Origin: Gordonia polyisoprenivorans NBRC 16320 = JCM 10675
Lineage (GTDB): Bacteria > Actinomycetota > Actinomycetes > Mycobacteriales > Mycobacteriaceae
Length of the DNA stretch: 64,000 bases
Reading direction: 5' to 3'
Assembly: GCF_000241325.1 (NCBI RefSeq)
Contig: NZ_BAEI01000077.1
Location: 186,001-250,000 of the forward strand
This document shows, piece by piece, positions 1 through 8,444 of this stretch (within the stretch, counting starts at the first letter, position 1; the number at the start of each line of letters is the position of its first letter). Under the pieces are notes generated by a model. The model searched no databases. It saw only the letters and a program-made list of their open reading frames with translations, and had not been told where the DNA came from. The translations under genes were made by a program, and so were the position numbers.

Positions 1-150
1 GGGCACAGCGTCACCACCCGCTACCTCGTACACGTCGCACCGAAGATGCTGGGGCTCGCGGCGCCGGTGTCGGAAACCTTCGTCATCGACGAGGACACCC
101 GAATTCGCGCGATCGTCGCCCGATTCGGGCTGCCCCGGCGGGTCGGCTGA
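1..150 (+). CDS. C-terminal end of an unidentified protein (cut by window start)
   Basis: An open frame enters from the left edge and ends at a TGA at 148-150, giving the last 49 residues of a protein. The tail ends in LPRRVG. The fragment has no motif that I recognise, so no function is offered. The reading frame is supported by the GC-rich third positions and by the lack of any other plausible frame here. It is followed by a 30 bp gap and then the convergent GNAT gene. Confidence 0.55.
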   Translation, partial: GHSVTTRYLVHVAPKMLGLAAPVSETFVIDEDTRIRAIVARFGLPRRVG

Positions 151-180
151 GCGCACCGACCCGCACGAGGTCACCACCGT

Positions 181-837
181 TCAGGCGCCAGGCGCCCGAA
201 CCACCATCGGCACACCCGGGAAGTAGGCCGCGATCTCCGAGCGTGACTTGCGCAGGGCGGCGGTGCCGTAACCCTTCTTGCGGTGCTCGGGATGAATCCA
301 GATCCGCACATCGACCTCGCCGGAGGTCAACTCGCCGAAGACGAAGCCCACCTTGGACTCCCCTTCGACGGCGACGAGCCAGACGGCTTCCTCGTCGTCG
401 ACGCGCGCGGTCGCCTTGCTCAGTTCCTCGGCCAGATCGCCTGCGGGAGCGCCCGAGCCGTCACCGGCCACGCCGAGTTCGGCGGTACGTGTGGCAAAGA
501 GGTCGGCGTCCTCCTCCGGGGAGAACGGGCGCAGATCGAGGGTGTCACCGCTCGAGGCCGGTCGCTCGGCGAGGGTGAACGTCAGCGCCGAGTTCAGGTC
601 GTCGAGTTCGGCCTGATTCTTGCGGCGCTCGTCCTTGGTGAGCTGATCGAGTTTCATGTCGAGGATCGCCTCGGCCCCGAGCTGGGACTTGTCCAGCAGC
701 TCGGCAATCGCGGCGACCGCCTCGGAGTGGTTGTCGGCCTCGACGATGGTGTCGAGAACCTCGTGGCGCCGCTCGAGGGCGGTCAGAAGTGCGTCGGTGA
801 TGTCGCGACGGGAGGTCGCCAGGTCCAGGTCAGTCAT
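181..837 (-). CDS. GNAT-family acetyltransferase with a GyrA-like N-terminal segment
   Basis: A 218-residue protein in two parts. Residues about 10-95 read like the C-terminal end of the breakage-reunion domain of DNA gyrase subunit A, including AEAILDMKLDQLTKDERRK, the counterpart of QAILDMRLQRLTGLER. Residues about 100-210 look like a GNAT fold: a beta-strand pair with VWLVAVEGESKVGFVFGE and the acetyl-CoA loop region HPEHRKKGYGTAAL (R/Q-x-x-G-x-G/A). The GyrA-like piece lacks the catalytic tyrosine region, so topoisomerase activity is not expected; it may be a helical docking module. The substrate is unknown. A KstR-type box lies 48 bp upstream of its start (885-898), although it may serve only the divergent fadD8. 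ATG start at 837. Confidence 0.75.
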   Translation of the reverse strand: MTDLDLATSRRDITDALLTALERRHEVLDTIVEADNHSEAVAAIAELLDKSQLGAEAILDMKLDQLTKDERRKNQAELDDLNSALTFTLAERPASSGDTLDLRPFSPEEDADLFATRTAELGVAGDGSGAPAGDLAEELSKATARVDDEEAVWLVAVEGESKVGFVFGELTSGEVDVRIWIHPEHRKKGYGTAALRKSRSEIAAYFPGVPMVVRAPGA

Positions 838-884
838 GACTCGATCCTAGTGTGGAGTCGCCGCCCATGAGGGCAGACTCGATC

Positions 885-898
885 TGTAACACGTTCTA
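885..898. promoter_or_regulatory. KstR-type operator (distal box, GNAT/fadD8 intergenic)
   Basis: TGTAACACGTTCTA matches all fixed positions of the KstR consensus TNNAACNNGTTNNA. It lies 48 bp upstream of the GNAT start and 98 bp upstream of the fadD8 start. KstR is the TetR-family repressor of cholesterol catabolism in mycolic-acid bacteria; its gene is not in the window. Confidence 0.75.
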
Positions 899-972
899 GT
901 CCTATTCTCTCCTACGATCGGCGATATCTGTGCACGTCATCGACGAATCTTTGCCACACCCTTCCTCAGTTC

Positions 973-986
973 TGAAACACGTCCTA
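973..986. promoter_or_regulatory. KstR-type operator (proximal box, fadD8)
   Basis: TGAAACACGTCCTA fits the KstR consensus except for C in place of the third base of GTT. It ends 10 bp before the fadD8 start codon, a position that would overlap the promoter core or the start of the transcript. Together with 885-898 it makes a double-box promoter. Confidence 0.7.
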
Positions 987-996
987 GTCTGGTCGT

Positions 997-2634
997 ATGA
1001 CTGAGGACAGCTCTGTGACCGAATACGACCCGTTGCGCAGCGGGGTCCATCTGGGTGATCTCATGGTCGCGGCCCTGCGACGGCATCGCGACCACAAGGT
1101 GCTCGAGCTCGGCGACACCGAACTCACCGGTGGCGAGATGGCCGACGCGGTCAGCCGGTACGTGCAGGCCTTCGAGTCGGTGGGGGCGGGATCGGGAACC
1201 GCGGTCGGACTCCTGGCGCTCAACCGTCCGGAGGTACTCCTGGTGATCGGTGCCGGGCAGACCCAGGGCTGGCGGCGCACCGCGCTGCATCCGCTCGGCT
1301 CGCTCGACGATCACGCCTACGTGCTCTCCGACGCCGGGGTCACCACACTGGTCATCGATCCGGTGCCGATGTTCGTCGAGCGGGCGGTGGCGCTGGTGGA
1401 CCGCGTCGACAGCCTCAAGCAGGTCCTCACCCTGGGGCCGGTGCCGGAGGAACTGTCCGCGTACGGTCGCGACATCATCGCCGAGGCCGACACGTTCTCG
1501 CCCCGCCCGCTGACCGCGGCGGCGCTGCCCGGCGATCACATCGTGTCGATCACCTACACCGGCGGGACCACCGGAAAACCCAAGGGTGTCATCGGAACCG
1601 CGTCGGCGATGGCGACGATGACCCAGATCCAGCTCTCGGAGTGGGAATGGCCGGAGCGACCACGGTTCCTGATGTGTACGCCGCTCTCGCACGCCGGTGC
1701 GGCGTTCTTCGTGCCGACGTTGATGAAGGGCGGCACGATGATCGTGCTGTCGAAGTTCGACCCCGCACAGGTTCTCGCGACGATCGAGGAGAAGAAGATC
1801 AGCGCCACCATGCTGGTGCCCTCGATGCTCTATGCGCTCCTCGATCATCCCGACTCGAAAACCCGTGACCTCTCGTCGCTGGAAACCGTGTATTACGGTG
1901 CCTCGCCGATCAATCCGGTGCGGCTCGCCGAGGCCATCGAACGTTTCGGTCCGATCTTCGCCCAGTACTACGGGCAGTCCGAGGCCCCCATGGTGATCAG
2001 CTACCTCGGTAAGCACGACCACCCGAAACCGGGCGAGGACACCCGCCGACTGTCGAGCTGTGGCCGGCCGTCGGCCTTCCTGCGCACCGCGCTCCTCGGC
2101 CCCGACGACGCGCCCGTCGCGCCGGGTGAACCCGGCGAGATCTGTGTGGCCGGACCGCTTCTCGCCGGCGGCTATTGGGGCCTACCCGAGCAGACCGCGG
2201 CGACCTTCCGGGACGGTTGGCTGCGGACCGGTGATGTCGCCCGGGAAGACGACGACGGCTTCTGGTACATCGTCGACCGCACCAAGGACATGATCGTCAC
2301 CGGCGGCTTCAACGTCTTTCCGCGGGAGGTTGAAGACGTTGTCGCCGAACATCCTTCCGTCGCACAGGTCGGCGTGATCGGGGTACCCGACGACAAATGG
2401 GGCGAGGCGGTCACCGCGGTCGTCGTGCTGCGTGCCGACGCCGCATCCGACGATGCGGGACGGGCGCGGATCACCGCCGAGATCCAGAGTGCGGTCAAGG
2501 AACGCAAGGGTGCGGTGCAGTCACCCAAGCAGGTGATCTTCGCCGACGCGCTGCCGTTGACCGCGCTGGGCAAGCCCGACAAGAAGGCGTTGCGCGCACA
2601 GTTCTGGGAGTCGGCCGGACGCGGGGTCGGCTGA
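997..2634 (+). CDS. fadD8: Acyl-CoA synthetase, FadD8-like (ANL superfamily)
   Basis: A 545-residue cytoplasmic adenylate-forming enzyme that would activate a carboxylic acid to its CoA thioester through an acyl-AMP. The P-loop [11 protein letters not shown] lies near residues 186-196, YYGQSE follows, the hinge-region RTGD is near 410, and the catalytic lysine is in GKPDKK near 525. The N-terminal part (LGDTELTGGEMAD, ALNRPEVLLVIGA, RRTALHPLGSLDDHAYVL) closely recalls mycobacterial FadD8, which is listed in the KstR regulon. Two KstR-type boxes precede it, so a sterol-derived acid is a reasonable guess for the substrate. ATG start at 997, directly behind the proximal box. It stands alone and converges on the DUF5685 gene. 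The family is certain; the orthology label is less so. Confidence 0.85.
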   Translation: MTEDSSVTEYDPLRSGVHLGDLMVAALRRHRDHKVLELGDTELTGGEMADAVSRYVQAFESVGAGSGTAVGLLALNRPEVLLVIGAGQTQGWRRTALHPLGSLDDHAYVLSDAGVTTLVIDPVPMFVERAVALVDRVDSLKQVLTLGPVPEELSAYGRDIIAEADTFSPRPLTAAALPGDHIVSITYTGGTTGKPKGVIGTASAMATMTQIQLSEWEWPERPRFLMCTPLSHAGAAFFVPTLMKGGTMIVLSKFDPAQVLATIEEKKISATMLVPSMLYALLDHPDSKTRDLSSLETVYYGASPINPVRLAEAIERFGPIFAQYYGQSEAPMVISYLGKHDHPKPGEDTRRLSSCGRPSAFLRTALLGPDDAPVAPGEPGEICVAGPLLAGGYWGLPEQTAATFRDGWLRTGDVAREDDDGFWYIVDRTKDMIVTGGFNVFPREVEDVVAEHPSVAQVGVIGVPDDKWGEAVTAVVVLRADAASDDAGRARITAEIQSAVKERKGAVQSPKQVIFADALPLTALGKPDKKALRAQFWESAGRGVG

Positions 2635-2654
2635 GCGGCATCGACCGAAAGCGT

Positions 2655-3734
2655 TCAGGTGCAATCACAGTCGCAGCAGTCGCAGCAATCCCCGCAGTCG
2701 TCGTTGCAGCAGGGGCCGGTGAATTTGTCACTGCAGTGATTCCAGTGGTCGGCGCAGCACGCCCGGCCCGTGCAGCCGGTCCACAGGAACGGGCCGAGGC
2801 GATCACGAAATCGTCGGTTCGGTGGGAACGGCGGGGGATAGGGCCAGGAGTCGGGGAAGTCCGGTGGTCGCGTGGCGGGCCACCGGGTCCGCGCATGCAT
2901 CCGGCGGGCGATCGCGTGCCGTAGACCGTCGAGGAATACTGCCCGCAGCAACCGGTCGTCGTCGAGTCGGAGCCGGGAATATCGCTCGGTGATCCGGTCA
3001 CGCCGGTCGCGACACTCGGCCAGCGCCGTCGTCACCTCGGTTCCGGTGGCGCGCAATGGATTGTATGCACCATCGAGCGCGTCGGCGTGATAGTCGTCGA
3101 CGGCGTCGAGCAGGTGGGCGATCGTGCCGAAGTCGTAACCGATGGCCGCGAGGTCGGCGCGGTTGTCCGGCACGCCCGAGGCATCGGCGGTCGCAGCGAA
3201 CACCTCGGCGCACGCCTGGCCGCTGGGATCGGTGATCTCGCCGAGAGATGTGGCAGTGCACTCGATCTCGGGCTGACGGTGCAGGGTGAGCAGGATGCGC
3301 TCGACGTCGACAACCGGTGCATTCGACGCCGCCGCATGTAACCGTGATCCGATCACCCGGGCGGTTGCCGACCTCATCGGTGAGTGTGGCGCGAGTCCGA
3401 GGCGCTGCTCGGCGCGGACATCGTCGGCCTTGGCCGCGGCCAAGGTGAGCGACGCGCCGGCCGCCAGCCGGATACCCGGGTCGGTGGCGGTCACCACCGT
3501 TGCCGTCCGCAGGGACCGGAGTGGGCATCGGCCCGCTCGTGTGGTCGTTGCCGCACCGCCGTATTGGGCTTCGGTGAGGATCGAGATCATCACCGCGTCG
3601 GTGTTGGTGGTCAGTCGCGCGGCTTGGCCGTGACCGTCGCGCAACGCCAGACACAACCCGCAAAGATGTGCGCGCCACCGGTCGGCGAGTTCGTCTCCCA
3701 GACGGTGACGACAAGGTGTGAGGACCCCGAACAT
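2655..3734 (-). CDS. DUF5685-like protein with a cysteine-rich C-terminal tail
   Basis: A protein of about 359 residues. Its opening MFGVLTPCRHRLGDEL and the following CGLCLALRDGHG are typical of the actinobacterial DUF5685 family, whose function is unknown. The last 45 residues hold 13 cysteines, mostly in CC, CD and DC pairs, with histidines just before; this looks like a metal-binding or disulfide-rich tail. I chose ATG 3734 over the TTG four codons upstream because family members begin MFG. No signal peptide is visible. It converges on fadD8 with only 20 bp between the stop codons. Confidence 0.7.
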   Translation of the reverse strand: MFGVLTPCRHRLGDELADRWRAHLCGLCLALRDGHGQAARLTTNTDAVMISILTEAQYGGAATTTRAGRCPLRSLRTATVVTATDPGIRLAAGASLTLAAAKADDVRAEQRLGLAPHSPMRSATARVIGSRLHAAASNAPVVDVERILLTLHRQPEIECTATSLGEITDPSGQACAEVFAATADASGVPDNRADLAAIGYDFGTIAHLLDAVDDYHADALDGAYNPLRATGTEVTTALAECRDRRDRITERYSRLRLDDDRLLRAVFLDGLRHAIARRMHARTRWPATRPPDFPDSWPYPPPFPPNRRFRDRLGPFLWTGCTGRACCADHWNHCSDKFTGPCCNDDCGDCCDCCDCDCT

Positions 3735-3825
3735 GCCGCCATCCAAACATCACGCTCCGGCTCGACGCCATCCGAGTCGCAGCCGTGTCCTTCAGGCGGA
3801 CGACAACCCTTCGGTGGTCGACAAC

Positions 3826-5070
3826 TCAGGTCGTCGACGCCGCGGCGGTCGTGATGATCTCGCACGCGACGTCGACCGCATGATGCGGGGGAAGGAGTCG
3901 CTCGGCGATCCGACGTGCGGCTGCTTGCGCGCCCGGGTCGGTCAGCACCGACAGATCGTCAGCACTCATCCGGCTCAACCGGCTTCCGGTACCCGCACCG
4001 CAGCGGCGTAACGCGGCCGCCCAGATCGGTTGGTCGGCACTGAACCATCCGACGGCTGACGGAATCCCGGCCCGCAGGACCGAACCCGTCGTCCCGGCGC
4101 CACCGTGGTGCACCGCGGCGCGGCAATGCGGCAGCAGCGCTTCGTGATCCACCGTTCCGGATACCCGGAACAGACGGGAATCCGTGATCGGAAGGTCCAG
4201 ATCGGTGTGGGCGATCACTCGCAGACCTCGATCGAGCAGGGTGGTGACCACGAACTCCATCCGGTCCACGGGGGTTCGCATGCTGCCGAAACCGACATAG
4301 ACCGGCGGCGGTCCCGAGCAGGCGAAACCGATGGCCGCGTCGGTCCGGTCCAGGCCGTCGTTGATCGCCGTCCGGATCTCCTTGTCCGGGCACAGGAATC
4401 CGACGAAGGGGCGCTGCGATCCCCACTCGCGCGGCAGGTCGGGGAACAGGACCGGGTCATATACCTGGATTTCGGGGGTTCCGTCCGCGCGCAGACGTCT
4501 GCTGAATGGGCGCCGGTCCGGCGGCAACCCCAAACGTGCGCGCAGTCGGCGGTCGGCGCCGCGGGTCGAGCGCCACATGACCCGATCGGCGAGCGTCCAT
4601 GCCACGCGTGAGACCAACTGCGGCACATCCCGATACACCGGCGAGACCGAGCCCGAGACACGCACCGGGCAGTAGTGCAGGGGAACGAAGGCGATCCCGC
4701 GGCTCTCGGCGATGGTCGCGGCCCGGTCCTGGGCGAGCAGGCCGGTGACGAGGACGTCCGACTCGTCGGCGAGCTCGGCCATCACCCGCTCGGACTGCTC
4801 CACCCCGTACGCGCTGACCTCGCGCAGCGCCCGGAATCGGGTGCGCGGATTGCGCGACTTGAGGTCGTTGCGGATCAGTGGACTGGCGAGCAGATCCGCG
4901 GTCGACGGACAGAGCTCGGTGGTCGGAATCATCGTTCGTGCAAAGGATTCCACCAGATCGGCCGCCACGGCCAATCGCACCGAATGACCACGCCGCACCA
5001 ACTCGGCGGCCACCGCGGCCGCCGGTTGGACATCGCCGCGGCTGCCGTGCAGCGCGAAGGCGATTCTCAT
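3826..5070 (-). CDS. UGT-type (GT1 family) glycosyltransferase
   Basis: A 414-residue GT-B glycosyltransferase of the macrolide/glycopeptide and mycobacterial GPL/PGL type. The N-terminal Rossmann half begins MRIAFALHGSRGDVQPAAAVAAELVRRGHSV. The donor-binding half has VYVGFGSM and the nucleotide-sugar loop HCRAAVHHGGAGTTGSVLRAGIP, followed by ADQPIWA. The start ATG 5070 overlaps the stop of the upstream acyltransferase gene by 4 nt (ATGA), so the two are translationally coupled and form the tail of a four-gene operon with the ABC exporter genes. It probably transfers a sugar to a lipid or glycan acceptor that is later acylated and exported; acceptor and sugar are unknown. Confidence 0.88.
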   Translation of the reverse strand: MRIAFALHGSRGDVQPAAAVAAELVRRGHSVRLAVAADLVESFARTMIPTTELCPSTADLLASPLIRNDLKSRNPRTRFRALREVSAYGVEQSERVMAELADESDVLVTGLLAQDRAATIAESRGIAFVPLHYCPVRVSGSVSPVYRDVPQLVSRVAWTLADRVMWRSTRGADRRLRARLGLPPDRRPFSRRLRADGTPEIQVYDPVLFPDLPREWGSQRPFVGFLCPDKEIRTAINDGLDRTDAAIGFACSGPPPVYVGFGSMRTPVDRMEFVVTTLLDRGLRVIAHTDLDLPITDSRLFRVSGTVDHEALLPHCRAAVHHGGAGTTGSVLRAGIPSAVGWFSADQPIWAAALRRCGAGTGSRLSRMSADDLSVLTDPGAQAAARRIAERLLPPHHAVDVACEIITTAAASTT

Positions 5071-6419
5071 CCGCCCCACTCGCTCGCCTCGAGTTCCCAT
5101 CGCTTCAACTCGGCGCGCACCAGGGCCGCCAGGGCGGCGTCATCGGCGGCCAGCCGCGGATCGAGGGACGTCACCGCCAGCCCGATCGCACGGGGTCCGA
5201 CGCCGAACCATCCGCTCACACCGCCACCGAAGTCGGCCGTGCCCGCCGGCCGGCCGGTGAAGGCGCGCACCGCGATCTCGGCATCGAGTCCGCTTCCCAG
5301 GCTGCAGAATTCGGGCGACAATTCGCCGAGGTTCGACGCCAGGCACATCGGCGTCGAGCCGTTGGCGGCCAGGCGTCGCACCAGCCCGTCGCCGAGCGCC
5401 TGCGCGATCTGCGAGAGGTTCCCCATCGAGGACGCGGCCGTGGTCACGCTGCGGTAGGCCTCCTTGCAGGCCACCCGAATCGCGGTGAGATCGTGATAGC
5501 GGTCGTCGGATACCCGGATCCGGGCCGTCGTCCCGGTGGTGGCGTTGGCCCGACGGTCCCCCTCGGGGTGCATCGACACCGGAATCGATACGGGAACAAC
5601 GTCATCGGGTCCCACGATCCCGGCCTCGGCGAGGAGTCCGACCATGATCGCGACGAACAACGCGTTCGCGCTGCCGTGCGCACGTGCGGCAGCGCGCGCG
5701 TAGTCGTCGGCCGGGATGCTCAACAGGATTCCGCAGGGTTCCTCCGCGATGAGTCCCGCCGGTCGCACCGGGCCGGCCGGGGTGGGTTCGCGCCGGGACC
5801 CGACCGTGCCGGCGATGAGTCGACCCGTGGCCAGCGCGGCTCGAGCGGCGGTCCGCGCACCGTCGATGACGTCGTCGAGTGGACCCACCGGTTCGGTGGT
5901 GACGGCGTAATCGTTTCCGCGAACGGCTTCTTCGACCGCGGTCACCATCGACCATCCGTCCGCGACGGCGTGTGCGGCGATCAGCGAGACCAGGGTGGAG
6001 CGCCCGTCCGCCGAGTACGCGGCGGTCAGTCGCCACGCCGGTCCGTCGACGCTGTCGACCCCGCGCTCGGCCTGCCGTCGCGCCCATGCCACGGCGTCAC
6101 CCTCGGCGACGGGCTCGTTCTCGAAGTGGGTCATCCCCGCTGCCGGTGTGTAGTGCCAGCGATCACGGACCGGAGGCGGGCGACGTCGTGCGAGGCGGGA
6201 CAGACGCCCGTACCGTAGCCGAGTCGCCAGGGTGGACAAGACATCCGGATCGAGACGGCCGTCGAATCGCCATGCCCCCTGGTTGATGACACCGAGTCCG
6301 AGGGCGTGCTCCATGCGGATGAACAGGTCGTCGTCGGTGCCCAGGCGCTCCGTACCCAGGCGCTCGGTACCCAAACGCTCGGTGGGGCGACGCCGGATGT
6401 CCCTGTCGTGGTTGGTCAT
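5067..6419 (-). CDS. Condensation/PapA-WS/DGAT superfamily acyltransferase
   Basis: A 450-residue acyltransferase-fold protein. The active-site motif reads HAVADGW near residues 148-156, a variant of HHxxxDG that keeps the catalytic His and the Asp-Gly. The C-terminal half has the family segment LASNLGELSPEF and a FGGGVSGWFGV loop. Near the N-terminus a five-residue unit RLGTE is repeated three times. The start ATG 6419 overlaps the permease stop by 4 nt. A much longer frame continues upstream through the permease gene but is a shadow. Clustered with a glycosyltransferase and an exporter, it probably esterifies an envelope glycolipid; acyl donor and acceptor are not known. Confidence 0.78.
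   Translation of the reverse strand: MTNHDRDIRRRPTERLGTERLGTERLGTDDDLFIRMEHALGLGVINQGAWRFDGRLDPDVLSTLATRLRYGRLSRLARRRPPPVRDRWHYTPAAGMTHFENEPVAEGDAVAWARRQAERGVDSVDGPAWRLTAAYSADGRSTLVSLIAAHAVADGWSMVTAVEEAVRGNDYAVTTEPVGPLDDVIDGARTAARAALATGRLIAGTVGSRREPTPAGPVRPAGLIAEEPCGILLSIPADDYARAAARAHGSANALFVAIMVGLLAEAGIVGPDDVVPVSIPVSMHPEGDRRANATTGTTARIRVSDDRYHDLTAIRVACKEAYRSVTTAASSMGNLSQIAQALGDGLVRRLAANGSTPMCLASNLGELSPEFCSLGSGLDAEIAVRAFTGRPAGTADFGGGVSGWFGVGPRAIGLAVTSLDPRLAADDAALAALVRAELKRWELEASEWGG
6337..6381. repeat. 15-bp in-frame tandem repeat, three copies
   Basis: Three consecutive 15-bp units (GTGCCCAGGCGCTCC, GTACCCAGGCGCTCG, GTACCCAAACGCTCG) encode the RLGTE repeats near the N-terminus of the acyltransferase on the minus strand. 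The unit is a multiple of three, so copy-number change would not break the frame. Confidence 0.85.
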
Positions 6420-7285
6420 AGGCGTGTGAGGTAGGCGCGCAGGGTCGCGGGGGCGAAGATCACCAGGATCACGCAACAGCCGAGGAGTGTCCATCCGACG
6501 TCCGCGGTGAACTGCCCGTGATTGGCGAGTGCGCGAAATGACGAGATGAGGTGTGAGATCGGGTTGATCTCGGCGATCACCCCGAGCCATCCGGGCATCG
6601 TCGAGGTCGGCACAAAGGCGTTGGAGGTGAACGTCATCGGCATGAGGATCAGCATCGAGATGCCCTGGATCGCCGAGACCTTCGACAGCAGCACACCCAT
6701 GAGGGCGAAGATCCAGCTCAACGAGAACGCGGCGAAGACGACGAGGACCACGCCGAGCAGCACACCGAGGGGGCTCGTGGGTCGATAACCGATCGCCAGA
6801 CCCACCGCCAGCGAGACCGTGGTCGCGATGAGGTAGCGCGCCGTGTCGGCGATGAGCAGTCCGGCCAAGGGGGCGATCCGAGCGATCGGCATCGACACGA
6901 TCCGGTCGAAGACGCCGCTGTCGATGTCCTCCCGTAATTGGGTTCCGGTGACGATGGACGTCGTCACCGACACCGAGACCAACACGCCGGGAACCAAGAG
7001 CTGCAGGTAATTTCCGACGCCACCGGCGACCGCACCGCCGAAGATGTTGGCGAACATCACGGTGAAGACGATCGGTACGACGACGACGTCGATGAGGCCT
7101 TGCGGCGAGTGGCGCATCCGCAGGAAACCTCGCCGTGCCAGGGCGAGGATCTGTCGCAGCGCCTGCGAGAGCGGCACCCGATCGAGTGGGGTGATCGGCC
7201 ATTCGATGCCGACCGCCGGGTTCTCGGCACCCTCGATGGCGTCGGCGGTCTCGATGGTGCGGGCGCCCAGCACGTCTTCGGTCAT
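6416..7285 (-). CDS. ABC-2 type transporter permease (DrrB-like)
   Basis: A 289-residue inner-membrane subunit with six predicted hydrophobic segments in roughly the last 220 residues and the ABC-2 signature region around GTQLREDIDSGVFDRIVSMP. The late segment PMTFTSNAFVPTSTMPGWL is typical of DrrB/daunorubicin-type permeases. The start ATG 7285 overlaps the ATPase stop by 4 nt, and its own stop overlaps the next start by 4 nt, so ATPase and permease are made as a coupled pair. It probably exports the lipid product of this cluster, by analogy with DrrABC for phthiocerol lipids. Confidence 0.87.
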   Translation of the reverse strand: MTEDVLGARTIETADAIEGAENPAVGIEWPITPLDRVPLSQALRQILALARRGFLRMRHSPQGLIDVVVVPIVFTVMFANIFGGAVAGGVGNYLQLLVPGVLVSVSVTTSIVTGTQLREDIDSGVFDRIVSMPIARIAPLAGLLIADTARYLIATTVSLAVGLAIGYRPTSPLGVLLGVVLVVFAAFSLSWIFALMGVLLSKVSAIQGISMLILMPMTFTSNAFVPTSTMPGWLGVIAEINPISHLISSFRALANHGQFTADVGWTLLGCCVILVIFAPATLRAYLTRL

Positions 7286-8274
7286 GAGGCGTCCTGCCAC
7301 GAGATCTCGTTGCCCGCTGCATCGTGGGTCGCCGGATCGCCGGTGAGGGCGAAGAACACATCGTCGAGCGTCGGGCGTTGAACCGAGAATTCGACGATAC
7401 CGACCGACGCGGCCTCCAGATCGGCGACAGCGCGCGCCGCCAGTCCGGGATCGGTGATCGACGCCGACAGTCGTGCCTCGCCGGCCACCTGCGCCACCTC
7501 GGTACCCAGGCTCTGCTGCAAGACCCCGGCCGCGCGGGGCAGTTGTGCGGCGTCGGTGATGATCACGTGCAGCGACTTGGTGCCGATGCGTTCCTTGAGG
7601 GTGTCGGCCGTGCCCTCGGCGACGACACGTCCGGAATCCATCACGACGATGGAATCCGACAGCTTGTCGGCCTCGTCGAGATATTGCGTGGTCAGCAGTA
7701 CCGTAGTGCCGCCCGAGACGAGTTCACGCACGGCTTGCCACACCCGTGCCCGGGTCGCCGGATCGAGGCCGGTGGCTGGCTCGTCGAGAAACAGCAATGG
7801 CGGCGCGGTGATCAGGGAACACGCCAGATCCAGGCGACGGCGCATTCCGCCGGAATAGCCGGAGACCGCACGGCGGGCGGCGTGAGAAAGTCCGAATTGT
7901 CCGATCAGGTCGTCGGCACGAGAACGCGCTCGGACTTTGCTGAAACCACGCAGCTCGGCGAATAATCGTAGGTTCTCCTCGGCGCTGAGATCCTCGTCCA
8001 ACGATGCATACTGACCGGTCAATGCGATGAGGGAGCGCACGGCGGTGCCCTGGGTCGCCACGTCGCGGCCGAAGATGCGCGCGCTGCCCCCATCGGGGCG
8101 GAGGAGCGTCGAGAGCATGCGGACCGTGGTGGTCTTACCTGCGCCGTTGGTGCCGAGCAGTCCGCACACCGAGCCGGTCGGGACCGACAGGGAGACGTCA
8201 TCGACCGCGGTGACCCGCCCGAACGTCTTGCGCAGCGACGCGGCCTCGATGGCGGTCGAAGGCAAAACGACCAT
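7282..8274 (-). CDS. ABC transporter ATP-binding protein (DrrA-like)
   Basis: A 330-residue ATPase with Walker A GTNGAGKTTT, Q-loop ALTGQYASLDE, signature YSGGMRRRLDLA, Walker B LLFLDEPATGLDP and the H-loop position replaced by Q in LLTTQYLDEAD, as is common in DrrA-type proteins. A C-terminal regulatory extension ends with RPTLDDVFFALTG, also typical of this family. The start ATG 8274 has a good AAAGGAG ribosome site; an in-frame upstream extension to 8340 is less likely. First gene of a leftward operon with the permease, acyltransferase and glycosyltransferase, divergent from the antigen-85-like gene. Confidence 0.9.
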   Translation of the reverse strand: MVVLPSTAIEAASLRKTFGRVTAVDDVSLSVPTGSVCGLLGTNGAGKTTTVRMLSTLLRPDGGSARIFGRDVATQGTAVRSLIALTGQYASLDEDLSAEENLRLFAELRGFSKVRARSRADDLIGQFGLSHAARRAVSGYSGGMRRRLDLACSLITAPPLLFLDEPATGLDPATRARVWQAVRELVSGGTTVLLTTQYLDEADKLSDSIVVMDSGRVVAEGTADTLKERIGTKSLHVIITDAAQLPRAAGVLQQSLGTEVAQVAGEARLSASITDPGLAARAVADLEAASVGIVEFSVQRPTLDDVFFALTGDPATHDAAGNEISWQDAS

Positions 8275-8444
8275 GCCGGGCTCCTTTCTCGACGCGATTG
8301 CGATACGTAGCCTACCGAGATCCGGACGATTCGGCGCCATTCAAAGTCTGCTTTGGTTTACCCGCCACGGGTGATTTCACAGGAATCTCGCAGAAAGCGC
8401 CACATGGTTCGACAACGTAATTCATTGATCCGGAGAAAGAAATT

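Noticed and set aside
937-2022. Long open frame of 361 codons on the minus strand opposite fadD8
   Set aside because: It is a shadow of the clear ANL ligase. It is rich in His, Arg and Gly, shows no family motif and no ribosome site.
6420-7361. Upstream extension of the acyltransferase frame, giving a 764-residue protein
   Set aside because: The extension runs antisense to nothing but overlaps the permease in another frame and is Arg-rich. The ATG at 6419 overlapping the permease stop is the better start.
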